Shown here piece after piece: positions 7,830-12,649 of a stretch of 12,649 bases of DNA. Positions within the stretch are counted from its first letter, which is position 1. Every line of letters starts with the position of its first letter. The position numbers and the translations under genes are program-made. The stretch is taken from assembly GCA_900551225.1 (NCBI GenBank), contig URUZ01000125.1, positions 1-12,649 on the forward strand. Direction: 5' to 3'. The notes under the pieces are model-generated. The model was given only the letters and a program-made list of their open reading frames with translations. It was not told where the DNA came from and did no database searches. Source of the stretch: an uncultured Clostridium sp. (GTDB taxonomy: Bacteria > Bacillota > Clostridia > Lachnospirales > Lachnospiraceae).

Positions 7830-8687
7830 ATGAGAAATGTGACTAAGATTCAATCCCTTAGCTCTGAAGGAATTCTGCGGTATGCAGCCTATTTGAGAGA
7901 TCAGGAGCGCAGCCGGCCAACCATTGAAAAATATCTTCGGGATCTCAGGGCGCTGGGAGGCTATCTGGAAGGCAGGACCCTCACCAAGTCCGAGATGATT
8001 GGATGGAAGGAGCACCTGTCGGACCGTTACGCCCCCGCCACAGTTAACTCCATGCTGGCCGCGGCCAACGGCTATCTGGCATTTGCAGGCATGGGTGACA
8101 GAAGGGTGAGGCTGCTGCGGATTCAGAGAGAGCTGTTCGCCCGTCCTGAGCGGGAGCTGAACCGGGGGGAGTATCACCGTCTGGTGACAGCTGCGGATAA
8201 AAAGGGGGACAGGCGGCTGGCCCTGATCCTGCAGACCATCTGTGCCACAGGAATCCGCGTATCGGAGCTTCAGTATATCACTGTGGAGGCTGCCAGGACC
8301 GGTTATGCCAGAGTGGACTGCAAGGGTAAGCGGCGCACCGTATTTCTGCCGCAGAAGCTTCGGCAGCTGCTGATCCGCTATCTGAAGAATCAAAAAAAGA
8401 CCGCCGGAGCGGTATTCACAACCCGCACAGGCAGACCTGTGAACAGAAGCAATATATGGAGGGAAATGAAGGAACTATGCGGAGCGGCAGGCGTGCAGCC
8501 GGAGAAAGTGTTCCCCCACAACCTGCGTCACCTGTTCGCCAGGACCTACTACCTGCTGGAGAAGGACCTGTCCCGTCTGGCTGATATTCTGGGCCACAGC
8601 AGTGTGTCCACAACCCGTATCTACACGGCGGAAAGCGGCGTGGTCCACGCAAGGCAGATGGAGCGCATGGGACTGGTTGTCACATAA
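7830..8687 (+). CDS. Tyrosine recombinase, probable DNA invertase for the adjacent switch
   Basis: The 285-residue protein has an N-terminal SAM-like core-binding domain (about 10-95) and a C-terminal catalytic domain with the full set of residues: R143 (ATGIRVSEL), K165 (DCKGKRR), H230 and R233 (PHNLRH), H256 (LGHSS) and nucleophile Y265 (TRIYTA). It should cut and rejoin DNA through a phosphotyrosine link. I chose ATG 7830 because AGGAG at 7817-7821 lies eight bases before it. An in-frame ATG at 7779 has no such site. No phage or transposon genes are nearby. Its last codon and stop lie inside the left 21-bp inverted repeat, and a matching repeat lies 205 bp on. This arrangement strongly suggests that it inverts that segment, though it may also act elsewhere or be helped by another recombinase. 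Confidence 0.93.
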   Translation: MRNVTKIQSLSSEGILRYAAYLRDQERSRPTIEKYLRDLRALGGYLEGRTLTKSEMIGWKEHLSDRYAPATVNSMLAAANGYLAFAGMGDRRVRLLRIQRELFARPERELNRGEYHRLVTAADKKGDRRLALILQTICATGIRVSELQYITVEAARTGYARVDCKGKRRTVFLPQKLRQLLIRYLKNQKKTAGAVFTTRTGRPVNRSNIWREMKELCGAAGVQPEKVFPHNLRHLFARTYYLLEKDLSRLADILGHSSVSTTRIYTAESGVVHARQMERMGLVVT

Positions 8688-8702
8688 TTTCCCTTTTGTT
8701 GT
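8682..8702 (+). repeat. Left inverted repeat (IRL) of the invertible segment
   Basis: The 21 bp start ACATAATTTC and end CTTTTGTTGT, and match the reverse complement of 8908-8928 at every base. The match stops at both flanks (C8681 outside, T8703 inside). It covers the last codon and the TAA of the recombinase gene. Within the repeat, outer ACATAAT and TTGTTGT form a partial dyad (four of seven positions) around TTCCCTT, compatible with two recombinase half-sites and a 7-bp crossover region. Confidence 0.95.
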
Positions 8703-8738
8703 TAATCTCCTGATTATCCCTGCTCATTTTACATAGCA

Positions 8739-8767
8739 AGTATACTACACCAGGCAGCATTTGACAA
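8739..8767 (-). promoter_or_regulatory. Promoter inside the invertible segment, currently pointing left
   Basis: On the minus strand TTGTCA (8767-8762) matches the -35 consensus at five of six positions, and TATACT (8744-8739) matches the -10 at five of six, with a spacer of exactly 17 bp. In this orientation transcription would start near 8732 and run left across IRL into the recombinase gene as antisense RNA. Confidence 0.75.
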
Positions 8768-8802
8768 TCTAATTCACGTTTTGAGGGGTGACAGGCATGA
8801 GA

Positions 8803-8839
8803 AACAGGCCAGCAGAAGCGGACGTTCTTCCGGCCTGTT
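8803..8839. repeat. Hairpin inside the invertible segment
   Basis: AACAGGCC (8803-8810) and GGCCTGTT (8832-8839) are perfect 8-bp arms, with inner AGAA/TTCT pairs. On the minus strand the stem is followed by TTCTC. In the flipped form that side would face rightward and lie upstream of the promoter, so it might weakly block read-through from the recombinase gene. Confidence 0.5.
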
Positions 8840-8907
8840 AAAGTGCGTCGGTTTCCGGCAAAAAATGATTCTTATGGCCGTCGCCGGATATTTTATGCTG
8901 TCAATGT

Positions 8908-8928
8908 ACAACAAAAGGGAAATTATGT
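8908..8928 (-). repeat. Right inverted repeat (IRR) of the invertible segment
   Basis: The 21 bp start ACAACAAAAG and end GAAATTATGT, and are the exact reverse complement of 8682-8702. The repeat ends 42 bases before the start codon of the GGDEF gene, so it would be part of that gene's 5' leader in the ON form. Confidence 0.95.
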
Positions 8929-8970
8929 TGTTTAGGCCTTTTACAAACGAAAAGGAAGGTTCGGCTGAGA

Positions 8971-9975
8971 ATGGATGCAGAAGGTTTTTGCAGCTTTATG
9001 TGGCATACATATTTAGAAAAAAAAGATCGCAGCGGTTTGGATCATATATTGAAGCCCGGACTGACGATGATCGGCCCAGGTACCCATCAGATGGCATGGG
9101 ATATGGAACAGGTGCGCAGCCAGATGAAGCTGGAACAATCGGAGAAGTCCGGCCTGTTTAAAATTGTCAATGAGTGTTACCAGACCACGGATCTGGGGCA
9201 TCATCTGTATCTGATAATGGGAGAACTCTGGATTCAGGAGGTATCGGAGGAGCCGCTGTCCTATGACACCCGGCTGCGGTTTACTGTGGTGGCAGAGGAG
9301 CAGGCCGGCGGCAGCTGGCGGGTAATTCATATACACCAGTCCGTGCCTGACCCGTCCCAGGGGGGCGGAGAATCCTATCCCAGGCGGCTGGTCCGGCAGA
9401 GCAACCGCAAGCTGAAGGAAATGCTGGAGATCCAGCGTAAGGAGCTGGAGGATGCCAACCAAAAGACACTCTACTACGCCAGGTACGATTATCTGACGGA
9501 TCTGATGAACAGGCCCTATCTGGAGTCCAAGATACACGATCAGATGGTGGAAAAGCCCTGCGGCATCATGATGATGATGGATGTGGATGATTTTAAACAG
9601 GTTAATGACCGGCATGGCCATCCCTTTGGGGACCAGGTGCTGAGCTCCCTGGCCGTCAGCCTGAAGCGGGGATTCCCGGATCAGCTGGCAGGCCGCATCG
9701 GCGGAGATGAATTCCTGGTATATGCAGGCGCAGACCGGCTGGATATGGATGGGTTTCTTGAGATGACAGAGCATTTCCAGATGGACTGGATACAGCGGCA
9801 GGAGGAGTTCGGCCTGGATTACAGAATCGGCATCTGTATGGGAATTGCAGTCTATCCTATCCACGGCAATACATATGAGAGCCTGTGGCACAATGCCGAC
9901 AAGGCGCTGTACTGTTCCAAGCGAAATGGGAAGTCGGCCATGGCTTTTGCAGAGCCACCTGTGAAATCTCTGTGA
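8971..9975 (+). CDS. SnoaL-like domain/GGDEF protein, probable diguanylate cyclase
   Basis: The 334-residue protein has no signal peptide or membrane segment. Residues about 5-125 read like a SnoaL/NTF2-like fold (LKPGLTMIGPGTHQ, then RLRFTVVAEEQAGGSWRVIHIHQS), possibly a ligand-binding or dimer sensor. A coiled-coil-like linker (about 140-165) leads to a GGDEF domain (about 170-330). That domain has YDYLTDLMNR, MMMDVDDFKQVNDRHGH with metal-binding D204, and an intact GGDEF at 244-248, so it should make cyclic di-GMP from two GTP. The RxxD inhibitory site normally five residues before GGDEF is absent (FPDQ instead). AAGGAAGG at 8952-8959 is the likely ribosome binding site, 11 bases upstream. 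No promoter faces the gene in this copy. The invertible element upstream is the likely control. Confidence 0.92.
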   Translation: MDAEGFCSFMWHTYLEKKDRSGLDHILKPGLTMIGPGTHQMAWDMEQVRSQMKLEQSEKSGLFKIVNECYQTTDLGHHLYLIMGELWIQEVSEEPLSYDTRLRFTVVAEEQAGGSWRVIHIHQSVPDPSQGGGESYPRRLVRQSNRKLKEMLEIQRKELEDANQKTLYYARYDYLTDLMNRPYLESKIHDQMVEKPCGIMMMMDVDDFKQVNDRHGHPFGDQVLSSLAVSLKRGFPDQLAGRIGGDEFLVYAGADRLDMDGFLEMTEHFQMDWIQRQEEFGLDYRIGICMGIAVYPIHGNTYESLWHNADKALYCSKRNGKSAMAFAEPPVKSL

Positions 9976-9978
9976 AAT
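9959..9978 (+). promoter_or_regulatory. Direct repeat with 11-bp period, candidate response-regulator site
   Basis: CTGTGAAAT occurs at 9959-9967 and 9970-9978. The 11-bp period and CTGTNA-type core recall PhoB boxes of the OmpR/PhoB family. The second copy ends two bases before the -35 box of the next promoter and the pair overlaps the end of the GGDEF gene. Confidence 0.5.
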
Positions 9979-9980
9979 GG

Positions 9981-10009
9981 TAGAAAAGTATATGTCTTTT
10001 TGCTAAAAT
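9981..10009 (+). promoter_or_regulatory. Promoter of the two-component operon
   Basis: TAAAAT (10004-10009) is a five-of-six -10 box with a TGC extension directly before it. TAGAAA (9981-9986), 17 bp upstream, is a weak four-of-six -35 box. A weak -35 with an extended -10 is typical of an activated promoter. Confidence 0.65.
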
Positions 10010-10011
10010 GG

Positions 10012-10050
10012 TTCCTATAAGGAAAGTCCCCTTTGCATATGCTAAGGGGA
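10012..10050. repeat. Two dyads in the leader of the two-component operon
   Basis: TTCCT-ATA-AGGAA (10012-10024) is a palindrome at the expected transcription start. TCCCCTT (10027-10033) and AAGGGGA (10044-10050) form a hairpin around the inner palindrome GCATATGC. No T-run follows. They may be operator or mRNA structure. Confidence 0.5.
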
Positions 10051-10072
10051 GAAGTAAGGAAAGAATTACAGC

Positions 10073-10079
10073 AAGGAGG
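10073..10079 (+). promoter_or_regulatory. Ribosome binding site of the response regulator gene
   Basis: AAGGAGG is a perfect site eight bases before ATG 10088, which decides that start over the in-frame TTG at 10082. Confidence 0.85.
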
Positions 10080-10087
10080 CGTTGTTC

Positions 10088-10768
10088 ATGGATGGCTTAA
10101 GAATATTGGTAGTGGATGATGAAGCCAGGATGAGAAAACTGGTGAAGGATTTTTTGACAAATAAAGGGTTTCAGGTTATAGAAGCTGGGGACGGCGAGGA
10201 GGCCGTGGACATTTTCTTTGCGCACAAGGAGATCGCTCTGGTGCTGCTGGATGTAATGATGCCCAAGATGGACGGCTGGGAGGTGTTAAAGACCATTCGT
10301 AAATACTCCCAGGTCCCGGTGATCATGCTGACGGCCAGAAGCGAGGAGCGGGATGAGCTTCAGGGTTTCTCCCTTGGGGTGGACGAGTACATTTCCAAGC
10401 CCTTCAGCCCCAAGATCCTGGTAGCGCGGGTGGACGCAATCCTGCGCAGAAGCAATGTGGTTTCAACAGACGTCGCAACAATCGGCGGCATCTGCATCGA
10501 CAAGGCCGCCCATCAGGTGACCATTGACGGGAAGGAGATCGACTTAAGCTACAAGGAGTTTGAGCTGCTCACCTATTTTGTGGAGAACCAGGGAATTGCG
10601 CTGTCCAGGGAAAAGATCCTGAATAATGTGTGGAACTACGACTATTTCGGCGATGCGCGCACCATAGACACCCATGTTAAGAAGCTGAGAAGCAAGATGG
10701 GTGACAAGGGAGAATACATCAAGACCATCTGGGGAATGGGCTATAAATTCGAGGTGAGTGAAGGATGA
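10088..10768 (+). CDS. OmpR/PhoB-family response regulator
   Basis: The 226-residue regulator has a receiver domain (about 4-118) with acidic residues D10 and D11 (VVDDE), phospho-acceptor D55 (LLDVMMPKMDG), T82 (MLTAR) and K104 (SKPFSP). The rest is a winged-helix DNA-binding domain (about 128-224) with YKEFELLTYF, RTIDTHVKKLRSKMG and the final IWGMGYKF. It should be phosphorylated by the kinase encoded next and then bind direct repeats. Its stop overlaps the kinase start as ATGA. The closest general relatives look like VanR or similar, but the regulon cannot be told from sequence. The repeat at 9959-9978 is a candidate own target. Confidence 0.95.
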   Translation: MDGLRILVVDDEARMRKLVKDFLTNKGFQVIEAGDGEEAVDIFFAHKEIALVLLDVMMPKMDGWEVLKTIRKYSQVPVIMLTARSEERDELQGFSLGVDEYISKPFSPKILVARVDAILRRSNVVSTDVATIGGICIDKAAHQVTIDGKEIDLSYKEFELLTYFVENQGIALSREKILNNVWNYDYFGDARTIDTHVKKLRSKMGDKGEYIKTIWGMGYKFEVSEG

Positions 10769-12288
10769 GACGTTCCATCAGAGTAAAATTCACCTGGGTA
10801 TTCGTTGGTCTGATGGCGGCAGTGCTCTTTACCACATGGGCGGTGAACAGCTTTTTTCTGGAAGGCTTTTATACGGCCCAGAAGCTGAAGATCCTCCAGA
10901 GTGCCTACGAGAATCTGAACCAATTGGCCCTGGATAAGGTGGAGAAGGGGGAAAATATCAGGGACGACTTCCAAAGTCTCTATTCCCAGGAACAGGAACA
11001 GACAGAGCTGACCCAGCTGCTGCGTCTGATGAATGAGAAATACAATACCACGGTTGTGATCGTGGACAGCTTAAATGACAGCAGCCTGCCCATCCGGGAC
11101 AGCAGGTTCCTGGCAGACAGGGTCCATCAGTATATTCTGGGGCGCAATGATCCTGAGACCGAGGTGCTGGAGGACGAAAACAACTACAAGATACAGAAGA
11201 GTTTCGACCGGCGGACCAAGTCCTTCTATCTGGAGAGCTGGGGATTTCTGGAAGATAACAGGACTATCTTCATTATGTCTATGCCCATAGCCAGCATCCA
11301 CGACAGCGTGGCTCTGTCCAACCGGTTTATGGCTTACGTGGGATTGGCGGCCCTGGTGCTGGGAAGTATTGTGATGTACTTTATCACCAAGCGGGTGACT
11401 TCGCCCATCCTGTCCCTGGCAGCCCTGTCCGCCAGAATGTCGGAGCTGGATTTTGAGGCGCGGTATAACGGGGAACTGGAGGACGAGGTGGGTGTGCTGG
11501 GGCACAGCATGAACATCCTGTCGGAGAAGCTCAAAGAGACCATCGGTGAACTGAAGACTGCCAACAATGAGCTGCAGCACGATATTGAGGAAAAGATCCG
11601 CATCGATGAGACCCGCCGGGATTTTATCGCCAATGTATCCCATGAGCTAAAGACCCCTATTGCCCTGATCCAGGGATATGCGGAAGGCCTGACAGAGGGG
11701 ATGGCAGAGGATGCCGACAGCCGGGATTATTACTGCGAGGTGATCATGGACGAGGCCACCAAGATGAACAAGATGGTGAAGCAGCTCTTGACCCTGACGG
11801 CTCTGGAGTTTGGCAACGATATGCCTGTGATGGAGCAGTTTGACATCACGGTGCTGATCCGGGGCATTCTGTCCTCCGCCAGTATTTTGCTGCAGCAGAA
11901 GGAAGCGGATGTGCTCTTTGAGGAGCCGGGCCCGGTCTACGTGTGGGCAGATGAATTTAAAATAGAAGAAGTGATCACCAATTACCTGAACAATGCCTTG
12001 AACCACCTGGATGGGGAACGGCGGATTGAGATCAGTCTGGAGCGGTCGGAACACGAGGTGAAGGTGAGCGTGTTCAACACCGGGAAGAATATACCGGAGG
12101 AGGACCTGGAGAATCTGTGGCTGAAATTCTTTAAGGTAGACAAAGCCCATACCAGGGAGTACGGGGGAAGCGGAATCGGCCTCTCCATTGTCAAAGCCAT
12201 TATGGATTCCCACAACAAAAAATGCGGTGTCACCAACCGTGAGGACGGGGTCGCATTCTGGTTCACACTGGATTGCAGTAATAATTAA
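10765..12288 (+). CDS. Sensor histidine kinase (HAMP, HisKA, HATPase; VanS/BaeS-like)
   Basis: The 507-residue membrane kinase is the partner of the upstream regulator. Order of parts: first membrane helix (about 11-31), extracytoplasmic sensor (about 32-185), second helix (about 188-207), HAMP (about 208-262), HisKA with H293 in FIANVSHELKTPI, and the ATPase domain with N-box NYLNNALNHL (N406, N410) and G2 box GGSGIGLSIVKAIM. The G1 box reads FNTGKNI, so the usual Asp of DxGxG is N438. This is found in VanS-like kinases that are active, so loss of activity need not follow. GAGGTG (10751-10756) lies eight bases before the ATG. The sensor region resembles no ligand-binding domain I can name, and the signal is unknown. 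A terminator-like hairpin follows at 12335-12375. Confidence 0.95.
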   Translation: MRRSIRVKFTWVFVGLMAAVLFTTWAVNSFFLEGFYTAQKLKILQSAYENLNQLALDKVEKGENIRDDFQSLYSQEQEQTELTQLLRLMNEKYNTTVVIVDSLNDSSLPIRDSRFLADRVHQYILGRNDPETEVLEDENNYKIQKSFDRRTKSFYLESWGFLEDNRTIFIMSMPIASIHDSVALSNRFMAYVGLAALVLGSIVMYFITKRVTSPILSLAALSARMSELDFEARYNGELEDEVGVLGHSMNILSEKLKETIGELKTANNELQHDIEEKIRIDETRRDFIANVSHELKTPIALIQGYAEGLTEGMAEDADSRDYYCEVIMDEATKMNKMVKQLLTLTALEFGNDMPVMEQFDITVLIRGILSSASILLQQKEADVLFEEPGPVYVWADEFKIEEVITNYLNNALNHLDGERRIEISLERSEHEVKVSVFNTGKNIPEEDLENLWLKFFKVDKAHTREYGGSGIGLSIVKAIMDSHNKKCGVTNREDGVAFWFTLDCSNN

Positions 12289-12305
12289 AAAAAGAAAGAA
12301 AAGTG

Positions 12306-12334
12306 TTGACTTTTGTCGAAGGGTCTGGTATTAT
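12306..12334 (+). promoter_or_regulatory. Tandem promoter P1
   Basis: TTGACT (12306-12311), 17-bp spacer, TATTAT (12329-12334) with TGG extending the -10. An A-rich UP-like tract (AAAAAAAGAAAGAAAA) is directly upstream. Confidence 0.85.
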
Positions 12335-12375
12335 ATCTCTTGCGCTGCTAAAAACGGCAGCCGCAAGAGATTTTT
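12335..12375 (+). terminator. Terminator hairpin nested against promoter P1
   Basis: ATCTCTTGCG (12335-12344) pairs with CGCAAGAGAT (12362-12371), with an inner CTGC/GCAG stem after a one-base bulge and an 8-base loop, followed by five T (12371-12375). It probably ends transcripts of the two-component operon. Its left arm starts on the base after the P1 -10 box. Confidence 0.8.
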
Positions 12376-12410
12376 CGAAGAATAACTTCTGAGGAAAATG
12401 AAAAAAAGTG

Positions 12411-12439
12411 TTGACAAGATTCGACAACAGTGATAAGAT
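12411..12439 (+). promoter_or_regulatory. Tandem promoter P2
   Basis: Perfect TTGACA (12411-12416), 17-bp spacer, TAAGAT (12434-12439) with TGA extending the -10, and an A-tract upstream. The 19 bases from the -10 onward (TAAGATATAAAAGTTGCTG) recur at P3. Confidence 0.88.
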
Positions 12440-12498
12440 ATAAAAGTTGCTGTCGAGAAAGAATGACAACACACCGAAAAAACTTTTTAAAAAAGTTG

Positions 12499-12527
12499 TT
12501 GACAAACAAAAGTGACTGTGGTAAGAT
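12499..12527 (+). promoter_or_regulatory. Tandem promoter P3
   Basis: Perfect TTGACA (12499-12504), 17-bp spacer, TAAGAT (12522-12527) with TGG extending the -10. The A/T palindrome AACTTTTT-A-AAAAAGTT (12481-12497) just upstream could act as an UP element. The start region is identical to that of P2. Confidence 0.9.
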
Positions 12528-12626
12528 ATAAAAGTTGCTGCTGAACAAACAACAACAAACAAAACCAAAAACGAACCTTGAAAATCGAAGATTGAACAGT
12601 ATGTAAAACCCTGAAAATTCTAAAAA

Positions 12627-12649
12627 CAAAAGGTCGGTATTGACCTTTG
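12627..12649 (+). other. Leader hairpin at the right edge
   Basis: AAAGGTC (12629-12635) pairs with GACCTTT (12642-12648), and C12627 with G12649 beyond a one-base bulge. It may be part of an rRNA processing stem that continues outside the window. Confidence 0.45.

Larger units (their letters stand above)
8682..8928. mobile_element. Putative invertible promoter element (inverton)
   Basis: A 205-bp segment (8703-8907) is enclosed by two perfect 21-bp inverted repeats. It begins at the stop codon of a tyrosine recombinase gene and ends 42 bases before a GGDEF gene. It encodes no credible protein but holds one good promoter, which points left in this copy. The pairing of recombinase, perfect inverted repeats and an internal promoter is the established form of invertible promoters in Bacteroides and clostridia. 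As written, the downstream cyclase gene lacks a visible promoter and should be OFF. In the flipped form the promoter boxes would lie at 8843-8848 and 8866-8871, giving a leader of about 93 bases. The stop codon of the recombinase is the same in both forms. Confidence 0.85.
12289..12649 (+). promoter_or_regulatory. Promoter and leader region, probably of an rRNA operon
   Basis: This A-rich stretch has no credible gene. It holds three tandem promoters, a terminator-like hairpin and a leader with ACCTTGAAAATCGAAG and CCCTGAAAATTC, a style I associate with sequence just before 16S rRNA in clostridia (boxA-like and processing regions). The 16S gene itself is not in the window, so this rests on pattern recognition. 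An unusually highly expressed tRNA operon is the alternative. Confidence 0.7.

Noticed and set aside
8761..8766. Perfect TTGACA on the plus strand facing the cyclase gene
   Set aside because: At 16-18 bp downstream the sequence is GAGGGGTG, with nothing like a -10 box. The overlapping minus-strand TTGTCA has a proper partner.
8797..8841. A 14-codon open frame (MRNRPAEADVLPAC) with GAGGGG eight bases upstream, as a possible leader peptide
   Set aside because: It lies inside the invertible segment, has no promoter in front of it in this orientation, and mostly reflects the AACAGGCC hairpin.
8899..8904. TTGACA on the minus strand at the right end of the invertible segment
   Set aside because: The position 17 bp on reads ACGGCC, so no -10 box is present.
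8781..9161. Open frame of 126 residues starting at TTG, or at ATG 8925 with AAGGG upstream
   Set aside because: It overlaps the GGDEF gene in another frame, its start lies in the invertible segment and its product looks like an out-of-frame reading of the SnoaL region.
10082..10087. TTG start for the response regulator
   Set aside because: AAGGAGG is only two bases from the TTG but eight from ATG 10088.
12576..12649. Start of 16S rRNA or a tRNA gene
   Set aside because: Neither the conserved 16S 5' end nor a tRNA cloverleaf is present. Only leader-type sequence reaches the edge.

Overview
The window looks like chromosomal DNA from a Gram-positive anaerobe, most likely a clostridial (Lachnospiraceae-type) member of the Firmicutes. 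The support is the rpsO-pnp order, AGGAG-type ribosome binding sites eight or so bases before the starts, a DUF1292 protein, a VanS/BaeS-like kinase, and an A-rich leader at the right end that resembles a clostridial rRNA operon leader. No species name can be given from sequence reading alone.

Layout. 1-179 is the 3' end of rpsO (ribosomal protein S15) and its terminator. A roughly 210-base structured leader, ending in a long hairpin, precedes pnp (polynucleotide phosphorylase). A small lipoprotein of unknown function and a strong terminator follow. gltX (glutamyl-tRNA synthetase) comes next, with a promoter that overlaps that terminator. A short UvrD/PcrA-type helicase and a cobO-type corrinoid adenosyltransferase follow, the last two overlapping by four bases (ATGA). 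A small acidic DUF1292 protein with its own terminator closes this mostly housekeeping half.

The most interesting part is 7830-9975. A complete tyrosine recombinase (R143, K165, H230, R233, H256, Y265) is followed directly by two perfect 21-bp inverted repeats (8682-8702 and 8908-8928) around a 205-bp segment. The segment carries one good sigma-A-type promoter (TTGTCA, 17 bp, TATACT), which in this copy points left, away from the next gene. That gene encodes a SnoaL-like/GGDEF protein, a probable diguanylate cyclase. This is the layout of a phase-variable invertible promoter: as written the cyclase should be OFF, and flipping the segment would place the promoter about 100 bases upstream of its start codon. 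I infer a recombinase-controlled ON/OFF switch for cyclic-di-GMP synthesis.

Downstream is a two-component pair, an OmpR/PhoB-type regulator and a HAMP histidine kinase overlapping by four bases. Its extended -10 promoter is preceded by an 11-bp-period direct repeat, which may be a site for autoregulation. The last 360 bases have no gene. They hold three tandem promoters with 17-bp spacers, a terminator nested against the first promoter, and a leader that probably belongs to an rRNA operon just outside the window.
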